From JASJHI01 sp965371355 (GTDB lineage Bacteria; Actinomycetota; Acidimicrobiia; Acidimicrobiales; Ilumatobacteraceae): a DNA stretch of 13,831 bases. Made by a program: the position numbers and the translations under genes. Positions 1 to 7,127 of the stretch are shown here, one piece after another. The notes beneath the pieces are model-generated. The model saw only the letters and a program-made list of their open reading frames with translations, had not been told where the DNA came from and did no database searches. Position 1 is the stretch's first letter; the number at the start of each line of letters is the position of its first letter. The stretch covers positions 1-13,831 of the forward strand of contig CBDUYD010000076.1 in the NCBI GenBank assembly GCA_965371355.1, in the 5' to 3' direction.

Positions 1-1884
1 GTGCTGATCGACGCCGAGGTCACCCGCAATCGCCCCGACTGCTGGGGCTACATCGGTATTGCGCGCGACCTCGCGCCGCGACTCGGCACGACGTTCGTCC
101 CACCGCGGCCGGCGCTCGAGGTGACCGGCGACGAGATGTCCGCACCGGTCGAGATCGTCGACGGCGATCGCTGTGGGCGCTTCACCTCGACGGTGATCTC
201 GGGCATCTCGGTGGGCTCTTCGGCCGACTGGATGCGGCGCCGTCTGACCGCGGCGGGCATGCGCCCGATCAACAACGTCGTCGACGTGAGCAACTACGTG
301 ATGCTCGAGCTCGACCAGCCGAGCCATGCCTACGACCTCGAGACGCTCGGCGGCGGAGGGTTCAGGATCAGGTTGGCTCGTGAGGGCGAGCGTCTGACCA
401 CCCTCGACGGCGAGGATCGCACGTTCGGCACGGCCGACCTGTTCATCTGCGATGCCGACGACGTGCCGATCGGTGTCGGCGGGATCATGGGGGGTCTCGA
501 CACCGAGATCAGCGACTCGACCACAACCGTGGCGCTCGAGATGGCGTGGTTCTCGCTCGTCGGGATCGGCCAGACCGTGGCGCGGACCAACCTCCGATCC
601 GAGGCGTCGGTGCGGTTCGAGCGCGGTGTCGATCCTTACGGTATGCCCGTGGCGATCGCCCGCTTCGTCGAACTGCTCCGCGAGACGTGTCCCGACATCG
701 TCGTCCATCGGGGTGCCGTCGACGCCCGTGCCGAATCGCTGCCCGCCGAGTTCCGCTCGACCACGGTGCGCATCGAGGCGGTGAACCGGCTGCTCGGCAC
801 CGAACTCGCCGCCTCCGACCTCCCGCCGCTAATCGATCCGATCGGGTTCACGGTGTCGGGCGACGGCGATGCGCGCACGGTCGTGCTCCCGTCGTGGCGC
901 CTCGACTCGACCGAGGAGGTCGATGTCATCGAGGAGATCGCCCGGCACTACGGATACGAGGCGCTCGGCAAGGCCGTACCGAAGTCGGTGGTGCACGGCG
1001 GGCTCTCGGTGCACCAGTCGCGGCGGCGCCTCGTGCGCGAGTTGCTGCTCGGGCTCGGCGTGTCCGAAGCGATGCCCAATCCGTTCCTCGCACCCGGGAC
1101 GCTCTCGCGGGCCGATCTCCCGACCGAGGCGATCTCGATCACGAACCCGCTCGTGATGGACGAGAGCGTGTTGCGTACCTCGTTGCGCCCAGGCCTCCTC
1201 CGAGCGATCGCGTACAACGAATCCCACCGTACGCAGGGGGTGCACCTCTTCGAGATCGGGCGCGTGTACCCGCCGAGTGACGATCAACTGCCCGCGGAGT
1301 ACGAGGCGCTCACGGTGGTGCTGGCCGGGGCCGAGGCGCCCGCCGCCGTCGCGGTCTGGCGCGAACTCGCATCGGCGCTCGGCGTCGGAGCGCGCATCGA
1401 CCAGGGCCGGGTGCCGACGGGCCTGCACGCGACACGCTCGGCGACGCTGCAGGCCGGTCGCGATCCTCTGGGAGCGGTCGGTGAGGTGTCGCCCGAGGTC
1501 CTCGAACGCTTCGACATCGACCAGCGCGTCGCGATCCTCGAGGTCGATCTCGACCGACTCCTCGAACGCGAGCCGAAGCCGGCGCAGTGGAAACCGACGA
1601 GCCGTCAGCCGTCGAGCGACCTCGATCTCGCGTTCGTGCTGCCCGACGCGATTCCCGCCGAGAAACTCGATAAGGCGATCCGTCAGGCGGCGGGACGCTT
1701 ACTGGTCGACCTGACCCTTTTCGATGCCTACCGCGGCAGCGCAGTGCCCGAGGGGACGCGCTCTCTCGCCTACCGGCTGCGGCTCCAGGCCCTCGACCGC
1801 AACCTCACCGAAGACGACGTCGCCGAGGCGCGTCGGGGTGTCGAGGCCGCGGCGACAAAACTCGGAGCGGAGCTGCGAAGCTGA
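1..1884 (+). CDS. pheT: Phenylalanine--tRNA ligase beta subunit, 5'-truncated by window
   Basis: This is the beta chain of the cytoplasmic alpha2beta2 phenylalanyl-tRNA synthetase, which charges tRNA-Phe. The visible 627 residues begin with the NRPDC segment (residues 10-14) that follows the N-terminal tRNA-binding domain. The B3/B4 editing domain comes next (about 55-225, with NNVVDVSNYV, the HAYD motif and GIMGG), then the B5 DNA-binding-like fold (about 255-322, ending VDVIEEIARHYGYE). A catalytic-core-like region (about 330-525) and a C-terminal FDX-ACB anticodon-binding domain (about 531-626, SSDLDLAFV and LTLFDAYRG) complete it. Family members are about 800 residues, so roughly 150-190 residues lie upstream of the window. 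The GTG at base 1 is an internal valine codon, not a start. pheS is expected just upstream. No frameshift is seen. Identification is firm from the domain order. Confidence 0.96.
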   Translation: MLIDAEVTRNRPDCWGYIGIARDLAPRLGTTFVPPRPALEVTGDEMSAPVEIVDGDRCGRFTSTVISGISVGSSADWMRRRLTAAGMRPINNVVDVSNYVMLELDQPSHAYDLETLGGGGFRIRLAREGERLTTLDGEDRTFGTADLFICDADDVPIGVGGIMGGLDTEISDSTTTVALEMAWFSLVGIGQTVARTNLRSEASVRFERGVDPYGMPVAIARFVELLRETCPDIVVHRGAVDARAESLPAEFRSTTVRIEAVNRLLGTELAASDLPPLIDPIGFTVSGDGDARTVVLPSWRLDSTEEVDVIEEIARHYGYEALGKAVPKSVVHGGLSVHQSRRRLVRELLLGLGVSEAMPNPFLAPGTLSRADLPTEAISITNPLVMDESVLRTSLRPGLLRAIAYNESHRTQGVHLFEIGRVYPPSDDQLPAEYEALTVVLAGAEAPAAVAVWRELASALGVGARIDQGRVPTGLHATRSATLQAGRDPLGAVGEVSPEVLERFDIDQRVAILEVDLDRLLEREPKPAQWKPTSRQPSSDLDLAFVLPDAIPAEKLDKAIRQAAGRLLVDLTLFDAYRGSAVPEGTRSLAYRLRLQALDRNLTEDDVAEARRGVEAAATKLGAELRS

Positions 1885-1888
1885 TCAT

Positions 1889-2329
1889 GTGACCGCGCCG
1901 GGCGAGACCGACCTCGAGGCGATGCTCGCCGCACTCTCGGTCGAGCGTCGCCCCGGTGTCTTCACCTACGTCGCGGTCGAGGTGCCCACCCCAGGCCTCC
2001 TCGCGGCCGCCGCGGCGATGGTCGTCGAGGGTGAGCTGACCACCCTCGTCCTCCCGGTCGAGTCGGCCGAACGGGCCGGCCTTCCAGTCACGGTCGAGCT
2101 GGCGTGGCTGACGCTCCAGGTGTTCTCGAGCCTCGAGGCGGTCGGGCTAACGGCGGCGATCAGCGCCCGGCTCGCCGAACGCAACATCGCGTGCAACGTT
2201 CTCGCCGGCTACCACCACGACCACGTGCTGGTTCCACGCTCGCGGGTCGACGATGCGATCGCGGCGCTCGGTGGCCTCGCCGACCGACGGAGCGCGCCAG
2301 GCGAGCCGGGACCCGTCAGTTCGAGCTGA
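1889..2329 (+). CDS. ACT domain-containing protein (DUF2241/ACT_3-like)
   Basis: This is a 146-residue soluble protein with the layout of small stand-alone ACT-domain proteins. The N-terminal half (about 9-60) resembles the conserved module ending in a TLVLP motif (52-56). The ACT domain follows with the family's hallmark run SSLEAVGLTAAIS (80-92), then CNVLAGYHHDHVLVP (102-116). ACT domains usually bind small ligands, often amino acids, but no ligand is known to me for this family. The GTG start at 1889 lies 4 nt after the pheT stop. It has a GAAG Shine-Dalgarno-like element at 1877-1880 with 8-nt spacing, so translation is probably coupled to pheT. An alternative ATG at 1922 would remove the first 11 residues. 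The last 14 bp overlap the convergent yqgE gene. The family call is confident; the function is unknown. Confidence 0.85.
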   Translation: MTAPGETDLEAMLAALSVERRPGVFTYVAVEVPTPGLLAAAAAMVVEGELTTLVLPVESAERAGLPVTVELAWLTLQVFSSLEAVGLTAAISARLAERNIACNVLAGYHHDHVLVPRSRVDDAIAALGGLADRRSAPGEPGPVSSS

Positions 2330-2885
2330 GGTCGTCGGGGGCATCGGCCAGCCAGGCGAGGCGACCCGGTTGCCGGCGCAGCACCGTGCGCCACAACCCG
2401 TCTGGTTCGTCGGTGAACACGTCACCACTCTCGGAGTCGAGGACGATCCAGGACCCCGCGGCGATCTCGCCCTCGAGTTGTCCTGGACCCCAACCCGCAT
2501 AGCCCCGGAACACTCGGATGCCTGCCACATCGCCAGCGACGAGCGCGGGATCGACGGTGAGGTCGGCCGACGCGATCGTGCCGACGATCGGCGACAGATG
2601 GTCGAGTTCGTCGTCGACCGGAGATGTGGTCTCGGCGAGGGCGATCAGTGCGTTCGGCTCGACCGGCCCGCCGCTGAAGACCGACGACGGCGCCGACTGC
2701 AGTTCGATCCACCGATCGAGCGGCTCGTCGAGGCTCTCGATGCTCGGGCGGTTGATGACGACGCCGATCGCGCCCTCGTCGTGGTGCTCGAGGATGAAGA
2801 TGACCGTACGGTCGAAGTTCGGATCCTCGAGCGGTGGCGCGGCGAGGAGGAGGCGTCCCTTCGTCGGCGTCATCGACGGAAGCAT
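2316..2885 (-). CDS. YqgE/UPF0301 (DUF179) family protein
   Basis: This is a 189-residue protein of the widespread YqgE/AlgH family, whose biochemical role is not settled. Hallmarks are KGRLLLAAPPLEDPNFDRTV (9-28), the ILEHHDEGAIGVVINRPS block (31-48), FSGGPV with a following ALIAL, and the C-terminal RVFRGYAGWGPGQLEGEI block. These are the conserved positions of the family, and the length is normal (180-200). The ATG at 2885 was chosen because it leaves a short leader before the conserved KGRLL block. The ATG at 2873 (four residues later) is a real alternative, since no strong Shine-Dalgarno separates them. The frame also extends upstream to 2942 but that extension would run through the argC promoter region. 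The gene is divergent from argC, with 81 bp between the two starts, and convergent with the ACT gene. Confidence 0.9.
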   Translation of the reverse strand: MLPSMTPTKGRLLLAAPPLEDPNFDRTVIFILEHHDEGAIGVVINRPSIESLDEPLDRWIELQSAPSSVFSGGPVEPNALIALAETTSPVDDELDHLSPIVGTIASADLTVDPALVAGDVAGIRVFRGYAGWGPGQLEGEIAAGSWIVLDSESGDVFTDEPDGLWRTVLRRQPGRLAWLADAPDDLSSN

Positions 2886-2930
2886 GACGACAGTCTGCCG
2901 CCTTCGACCGCATTCCGGAACTGCTACTGG

Positions 2931-2959
2931 TTGCATGAGCATCCGGATGGATGTATGAT
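2931..2959 (+). promoter_or_regulatory. argC operon promoter (sigma-A type)
   Basis: A -35 hexamer TTGCAT (2931-2936) and a -10 hexamer TATGAT (2954-2959) are separated by exactly 17 bp. The -10 differs from TATAAT at one position and fits the actinobacterial TANNNT pattern. A start site about 7 nt after the -10 falls at 2966-2967, the first base of an in-frame ATG, which predicts a leaderless mRNA. No Shine-Dalgarno precedes any of the three clustered ATGs (2955, 2961, 2967), which agrees with leaderless initiation. This is a prediction from sequence only. Confidence 0.7.
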
Positions 2960-2965
2960 CATGCA
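2932..2965 (+). promoter_or_regulatory. Tandem ArgR operator (two ARG boxes)
   Basis: Two copies of the ARG-box core (TGNAT, 4-bp spacer, ATNCA) lie head to tail. Box 2 is TGTAT-GATC-ATGCA (2952-2965), an inverted repeat with one imperfect pair. Box 1 is TGCAT-GAGC-ATCCG (2932-2945), with a good left arm and a degenerate right arm. The cores are 20 bp apart, leaving 2 bp between 18-bp boxes, close to the 2-3 bp gap of classical tandem ARG boxes bound by an ArgR hexamer. Together they cover the -35, the -10 and the predicted +1, so bound ArgR would exclude RNA polymerase. argR itself is the fifth gene of this operon. Confidence 0.7.
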
Positions 2966-2966
2966 G

Positions 2967-4007
2967 ATGTCGGTATCCATCCGCGAATCACCGGTCTCGG
3001 TCGGGATCGTCGGAGCGTCGGGCTACACGGGCGCCGAGCTGCTGCGTCTCGCCGCCCAGCACCCGAACTTCGACGTCCGTGTGACCACCGCCGATTCGAT
3101 GGTGGGCCGCCGGGCCGCCGATGTGTACCCGGCCCTCGAGGTCGTCTACCCCGATCTCGTCTACGAGCCGTTCGACATCGGGGTGCTCGCCGGACTCGAC
3201 CTGGTCTTCCTCGGTCTGCCCCACGAGGTGTCGATGGAGCTCGTTCCGCAGCTCGTCGGTGAGGTCGGCTGCGTCGTCGACCTGTCGGCGGCCTTCCGGA
3301 TCAAGGACGCGGGCGCCTACCCGACGTTCTACGGCTTCGAACACACCCAGCCCGAGCTGCTGGCCGAAGCCGTGCTCGGGCTGCCCGAGCTCCACCGCAC
3401 CGAACTGAAGGGCGCCCGCCTCATCGCCACGCCCGGCTGCCACGTCACGACCGCCACGCTCGCGCTGCGCCCGCTCGTCGACGCCGGTCTCATCGACACG
3501 ACGGGAATCGTCGTCGACACGATGACCGGGATCACCGGCGCGGGGCGGGTCCCGACCGACACGAACGTGTTCGCCAACGTCGACGACAACGTCACGGCGT
3601 ACGGACTCCACGACCATCGCCATACGCCCGAGATGGAACAGGAGATCGGGGCACAGGTGCTGTTCACGCCGCATCTCGTCCCGATGGGTCGCGGGCTGCT
3701 GGCGACCACCTATTCCAAGCCCGCCGCCCCGGTCACCACCGAATCCCTGCGGAGTGCCCAACGCTCGTTCTTCTCCGACGCACCGTTCGTCGCGGTCACA
3801 GAGTCGCCGCCGGCGACCAAGTCGGTGCTCGGCTCCAATGCCGTCCACGTGTCGGCCAGCTTCGACGAGCGAACCGGGACCGTCATCGCGATGGCAGCGC
3901 TCGACAACCTCACCAAGGGTGCCTCCGGCGGCGCGGTACACGCCGCGAACATCGCCCTCGGGCTCGACGAGACCGCCGGACTCACCGCAATCGGGCTCCA
4001 GCCGTGA
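2967..4007 (+). CDS. argC: N-acetyl-gamma-glutamyl-phosphate reductase
   Basis: ArgC reduces N-acetylglutamyl-5-phosphate with NADPH to the semialdehyde, the third step of arginine biosynthesis. With the start at 2967 it has 346 residues, the usual length. The N-terminal Rossmann fold carries GASGYTG (16-22), and the catalytic cysteine is Cys158 in TPGCHVTTATLAL. The GITGAGR segment and the HRHTPEMEQ motif with its active-site histidine (His219) follow. The frame allows starts at 2955, 2961 and 2967. I chose 2967 because the predicted transcription start coincides with it and the two earlier ATGs lie inside the -10/ArgR box. The stop overlaps the argB GTG in a GTGA, so argB is translationally coupled. 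argJ is often found between argC and argB in actinobacteria and is not here. Confidence 0.95.
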   Translation: MSVSIRESPVSVGIVGASGYTGAELLRLAAQHPNFDVRVTTADSMVGRRAADVYPALEVVYPDLVYEPFDIGVLAGLDLVFLGLPHEVSMELVPQLVGEVGCVVDLSAAFRIKDAGAYPTFYGFEHTQPELLAEAVLGLPELHRTELKGARLIATPGCHVTTATLALRPLVDAGLIDTTGIVVDTMTGITGAGRVPTDTNVFANVDDNVTAYGLHDHRHTPEMEQEIGAQVLFTPHLVPMGRGLLATTYSKPAAPVTTESLRSAQRSFFSDAPFVAVTESPPATKSVLGSNAVHVSASFDERTGTVIAMAALDNLTKGASGGAVHAANIALGLDETAGLTAIGLQP

Positions 4008-4063
4008 GCGAGGTTTCCGAGTTGACCGAGGTGTCCGAGGTGTCCGAGGTGTCCGACGTGTCA
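4004..4063 (+). repeat. 9-bp tandem repeat at argB 5' end
   Basis: There are about six and a half copies of a 9-bp unit related to GAGGTGTCC, with the three central copies exact or nearly so and the outer ones diverged (for example GAGTTGACC). The array spans the argC/argB junction and encodes repeated Val-Ser-Glu. Because the unit is a multiple of three, copy-number change would not shift the frame. Each perfect unit contributes a GAGG and a GTG, so a GAGG lies 8 nt before the GTG two units on. Confidence 0.85.
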
Positions 4064-4999
4064 CGCCCGACGCTCGATGCACCCGCCTCGAAGGCGGCGA
4101 TGCTCGTCGAGGCGCTGCCGTATATCCGCCGCTTCGCCGGCAAGACCGTGGTCGTCAAGTACGGCGGCAACGCGCTCGCCGGCACGTCCGAACACGACGC
4201 TCTCGCCCTGTTCGCCGAGGACATCGTGCTGATGCGCCTCGTCGGCATGCGGCCCGTCGTCGTGCACGGTGGCGGTCCGCAGATCTCCGCTCTGATGCAT
4301 CGGCTCGGCAAGGAGCCCGAGTTTGTCGACGGGCTTCGCGTCACCGATGCCGAGACGGTCGAAATCGCACGGATGGTGCTCAAGGGTCAGGTCAATCCAC
4401 AGCTGGTCGCGGCGATCAACGTGCACGGCAACCTCGCCGTCGGCGTCAGTGGCGTCGACGCCGGACTGATCCGAGCCGAGCCCCGCGACGAGCGGCTCGG
4501 CTTCGTCGGCGACGTCACCTCGATCAACCCGGCGGTGCTCGAACACCTGCTCGACGACGAGTTCGTGCCCGTCATCGCAACCATCGGCAGCGACGGGTCC
4601 GGGCAGGCCTACAACATCAACGCCGACACGGTCGCCGGTGCGATCGCCGAGGCACTCGGGGCCGAGAAGCTCGTCTATCTCACCGACATCGAGGGTCTCC
4701 GACGCGATGTCGACGACGCGTCGAGCCTGATCCGCCAGGTGACCGCCGATGAGCTCGACGCACTCGTCGCCGACGGCACGATCGCGGGCGGCATGATCCC
4801 CAAGGTGTCGAGCTGCACCCACGCCGTTCGCGGAGGCGTGCATCGCGCCCACATCCTCGACGGGCGCATCGCCCATGTCCTGCTGCTCGAGATCTTCACC
4901 GACGACGGCATCGGCACGATGGTGATCCTCGAAAGAGACGACCCGACCGACCCGACCGACCCGACCGACCCGACCGACCCGGAGGAGAAACGCAGATGA
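4004..4999 (+). CDS. argB: Acetylglutamate kinase with repeat-encoded N- and C-terminal tails
   Basis: ArgB phosphorylates N-acetylglutamate with ATP, typically the arginine-inhibited control point of the cyclic pathway. The 331-residue product has all the amino-acid kinase motifs. These are VKYGGNA (51-57, Lys52), VVVHGGGPQI (85-94), DGLRVTDAET, LGFVGDV, YNINADTVAGAIAEAL, KLVYLTDIEG, GGMIPKV and LLLEIFTDDGIGTM. The conserved core begins only near residue 28. The first 20 residues are a Val-Ser-Glu-type repeat encoded by 9-bp units, with further in-frame GTGs at 4031, 4040, 4049 and 4058 that are possible alternative starts. The C-terminus is a (Asp-Pro-Thr)4 tail. It overlaps argC (GTGA) and argD (ATGA) by 4 bp each. 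The enzyme call is firm; the exact start is uncertain. Confidence 0.95.
   Translation: MSEVSELTEVSEVSEVSDVSRPTLDAPASKAAMLVEALPYIRRFAGKTVVVKYGGNALAGTSEHDALALFAEDIVLMRLVGMRPVVVHGGGPQISALMHRLGKEPEFVDGLRVTDAETVEIARMVLKGQVNPQLVAAINVHGNLAVGVSGVDAGLIRAEPRDERLGFVGDVTSINPAVLEHLLDDEFVPVIATIGSDGSGQAYNINADTVAGAIAEALGAEKLVYLTDIEGLRRDVDDASSLIRQVTADELDALVADGTIAGGMIPKVSSCTHAVRGGVHRAHILDGRIAHVLLLEIFTDDGIGTMVILERDDPTDPTDPTDPTDPEEKRR
4940..4981 (+). repeat. 9-bp tandem repeat at argB 3' end
   Basis: Four exact copies of GACCCGACC are followed by a partial GACCCG, encoding Asp-Pro-Thr repeats at the C-terminus of ArgB. On the opposite strand the array gives five GGG tracts (complement of CCC at 4942, 4951, 4960, 4969 and 4978) with GG doublets between them. 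The array ends directly against the argD Shine-Dalgarno. Confidence 0.9.
4981..4987 (+). promoter_or_regulatory. Strong ribosome binding site of argD
   Basis: GGAGGAG lies 8 nt before the argD ATG at 4996. It is a near-perfect Shine-Dalgarno inside the last codons of argB and is the strongest one seen in this operon. It fixes the argD start despite the 4-bp overlap with argB. Confidence 0.8.
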
Positions 5000-6201
5000 G
5001 CGCCCACGCCTTCACTCACGCGCCCGCAGAGCAGTGCCCGTTCATGCCGGTCTTCGGGCCGCCGTCGCTGATGTTCGAGCGCGGGAGCGGCACCGAACTC
5101 TGGGACTCCGACGGCAAGCGCTACCTCGACTTCCTGGCCGGCATCGCGGTCGTCTCGCTCGGACACGCAAACCCGGTCGTCGCCGACGCGATCAGCGACC
5201 AGGCGCGCCGTCTGTTGCACGTCTCGAACTTCTTCGCCAACCCGGTGGCCACCGAGGCGGCGGTGAAGGTCGACGGGCTGCTGCACGACGCGACCGGCGA
5301 GCGCGGTCAACTGTTCTTCACCAACTCCGGGGCGGAGGCGGTCGAGTGTGCGATCAAGCTCGCCCGCAAGCACGGCGGGCGAGGGCGCCACGATGTCGTC
5401 ACCGCACTCGGAAGCTTCCACGGCCGGACGCTGGCCGCGCTCGCGGCGACTGGGCAGCCGACCAAGCACGAGCCGTTCCAGCCGATGCCCGAGGGTTTCC
5501 GGCACGTCGCGTGGAACGACATCGAGGCGATGCGCTCGGCGGTCGACGGCTCGGTAGCGGCGGTGCTGCTCGAACCGATCCAGGGTGAGGGCGGCGTCAA
5601 TCCGGCGAGCACCGAGTACCTGCGCGAGGTGCGGGCGATGTGCGACGAGGTCGGCGCGCTGCTGATGATCGACGAGATCCAGACCGGCTTCGCCCGGACC
5701 GGGAGATGGTTCGGTTTCGAGCACGCCGGAATCGTTCCCGATGTGGTCACACTGGCGAAGGCGATGGGCAACGGGATGCCGGTCGGAGCGTGCTGGGCGC
5801 GCACCGCCGTCGCCGCCGCGTTCGAGCCGGGCGATCACGGCAGCACGTATTCCGGCACCGCCATCGCCACCGCGGCGGTCAACGCGACGATCGACGAGAT
5901 GCAGCGGATCGACGCACCGGCGGTGGCGCGCCGCCAGGGGCAACGGATCGTCGATGCGCTGAACGGCGTCGCCGGCGTCGTCGGCGTGCGCGGCGCGGGG
6001 CTGATGCTCGGCGTCGCGCTCGAGGAGGGCATCGATGCCCGCGAGGTCTATGCCGACCTGCTCGACCACGGGCTGATCGTCAATGCGGTCAACCCCTCGA
6101 CGATCCGTCTCGTCCCGCCGATCACCGTCACCGACGACGAGATCGACGAGGCGGTCGCACTGATCGCCGCCGCGCTCGGGCGTGCGGGGGCGGCGCCATG
6201 A
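4996..6201 (+). CDS. argD: Acetylornithine aminotransferase
   Basis: ArgD is a PLP-dependent class III (fold type I) aminotransferase that converts N-acetylglutamate semialdehyde and glutamate to N-acetylornithine. It is 401 residues, normal for the family. Visible hallmarks are the N-terminal WDSDGKRYLDFLAGIAV and the phosphate-contacting FFTNSGAEAVECAIKLARK. The ALGSFHGRTLAALAATGQ block, EPIQGEGGVNPA, and LLMIDEIQTGFARTGRWF with the PLP-ring aspartate follow. The Schiff-base lysine is Lys255 in TLAKAMGNGMPVGA. The same enzyme often also acts on succinyldiaminopimelate, which sequence alone cannot decide. The start is set by GGAGGAG at 4981-4987. The stop overlaps the argF ATG (ATGA). Confidence 0.96.
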   Translation: MSAHAFTHAPAEQCPFMPVFGPPSLMFERGSGTELWDSDGKRYLDFLAGIAVVSLGHANPVVADAISDQARRLLHVSNFFANPVATEAAVKVDGLLHDATGERGQLFFTNSGAEAVECAIKLARKHGGRGRHDVVTALGSFHGRTLAALAATGQPTKHEPFQPMPEGFRHVAWNDIEAMRSAVDGSVAAVLLEPIQGEGGVNPASTEYLREVRAMCDEVGALLMIDEIQTGFARTGRWFGFEHAGIVPDVVTLAKAMGNGMPVGACWARTAVAAAFEPGDHGSTYSGTAIATAAVNATIDEMQRIDAPAVARRQGQRIVDALNGVAGVVGVRGAGLMLGVALEEGIDAREVYADLLDHGLIVNAVNPSTIRLVPPITVTDDEIDEAVALIAAALGRAGAAP

Positions 6202-7127
6202 CGAGCGATCTGCTGACGATCGGCGAACTCACGGCCGAACAGGTTGACGAGATGCTCGCGCTCGCCGCACAACCGATCGAGACGCTCGGCCGGCCACTCG
6301 AGGGTGCGGGCGCCGCGCTGATCTTCGAGAAGCCATCGAACCGCACCCGCCACTCGATGGAGATGGCCGTCGTGCAACTCGGGGGGCACCCGGTGTATGC
6401 GCGCGGCGACGAGGTCGGCTTCGACACCCGAGAGCCCGTCGAGGACATCGGCCGGATCATGGAGGGGTATCACTCGCTGATCGCGGCGCGGGTCTTCGAT
6501 CACTCGACGGTCACGAGGCTCGCCGACGCGGTCGCCATCCCCGTCGTCAACATGCTGTCCGACCACGCCCATCCGCTGCAGGCGCTGGCCGACGCGCTCA
6601 CGATGCGCCAGTGCCTGGGCGATCTCACCGGCCTCACCGTCGCGTACGTCGGCGACTACAACAACGTGGCGCGCTCGCTCGCCGAGGTCTCCTGCCTGCT
6701 CGGCATGCACGTCCGCCTCGCCTGTCCGCCGGGTTTCGGACCCGATGAGGCCGAACTCGAGCGCCTCGTCCTCCTCGGCGGCAGCACGGTCGAGCACACG
6801 ACGCGGCCCGTCGAGGCGGTCGAGGGCGCACACGCCGTGCACACCGACACGTGGGTGTCGATGGGCCACGAGGACGACGGGCGCGAGCGGCGCCAGAAGT
6901 TCGAGGGCTTCACGGTGGACGACGACATGATGGCGGTGGCGGATCCCGCTGCGATATTCATGCACTGCCTCCCCGCGTACCGGGGCTTCGAAGTGACCGC
7001 CGAGGTCATCGACGGGCCGCGATCGGTCGTGTTCCAGCAGGGCCACAACCGCCTCCACGCGTCGCGTGGCGCGCTCGCTCACCTCTGCGATGTGCGGCCG
7101 ACCGGCGAGCACGGAGCGAGCCGATGA
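6198..7127 (+). CDS. argF: Ornithine carbamoyltransferase
   Basis: ArgF condenses carbamoyl phosphate with ornithine to give citrulline. The product is 309 residues, the family norm. The carbamoyl-phosphate loop reads FEKPSNRTR (43-51), with Asn48 where almost all family members have Thr (STRTR). The second domain shows NMLSDHAHPLQALAD, GDYNNVARSL and the ornithine-specific SMG loop (Ser221-Gly223, DTWVSMG). The catalytic-cysteine motif is HCLPAYRG (Cys257). Near the C-terminus FQQGHNRLHA replaces the more usual AENRLHA. The SMG loop argues for ornithine rather than aspartate or N-acetylornithine as substrate. The gene overlaps argD and argR by 4 bp on either side, so it should be co-translated with them. 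Confidence 0.94.
   Translation: MTSDLLTIGELTAEQVDEMLALAAQPIETLGRPLEGAGAALIFEKPSNRTRHSMEMAVVQLGGHPVYARGDEVGFDTREPVEDIGRIMEGYHSLIAARVFDHSTVTRLADAVAIPVVNMLSDHAHPLQALADALTMRQCLGDLTGLTVAYVGDYNNVARSLAEVSCLLGMHVRLACPPGFGPDEAELERLVLLGGSTVEHTTRPVEAVEGAHAVHTDTWVSMGHEDDGRERRQKFEGFTVDDDMMAVADPAAIFMHCLPAYRGFEVTAEVIDGPRSVVFQQGHNRLHASRGALAHLCDVRPTGEHGASR

Noticed and set aside
1..3. GTG at base 1 as a pheT start
   Set aside because: It is an internal valine codon just before the conserved NRPDC segment; the tRNA-binding domain that should precede it is missing because the window begins mid-gene.
2955..2963. ATG at 2955 or 2961 as the argC start
   Set aside because: Both lie in the predicted -10 or ArgR box upstream of the predicted transcription start; they remain possible only if transcription begins further upstream.
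2988..4082. Long open frame on the minus strand opposite argC (364 codons)
   Set aside because: It is complementary to the well-conserved argC in a high-GC genome where antisense frames stay open; the translation is Arg/Gly/Asp-rich with no recognisable motif.
4004..4981. argB repeats as a CRISPR-like array
   Set aside because: The units are 9 bp, contiguous, without spacers and in frame with a kinase gene; they are coding tandem repeats.
4675..6069. 464-codon minus-strand frame opposite argB and argD
   Set aside because: It is a shadow of two clearly real genes, with biased composition and no family resemblance.
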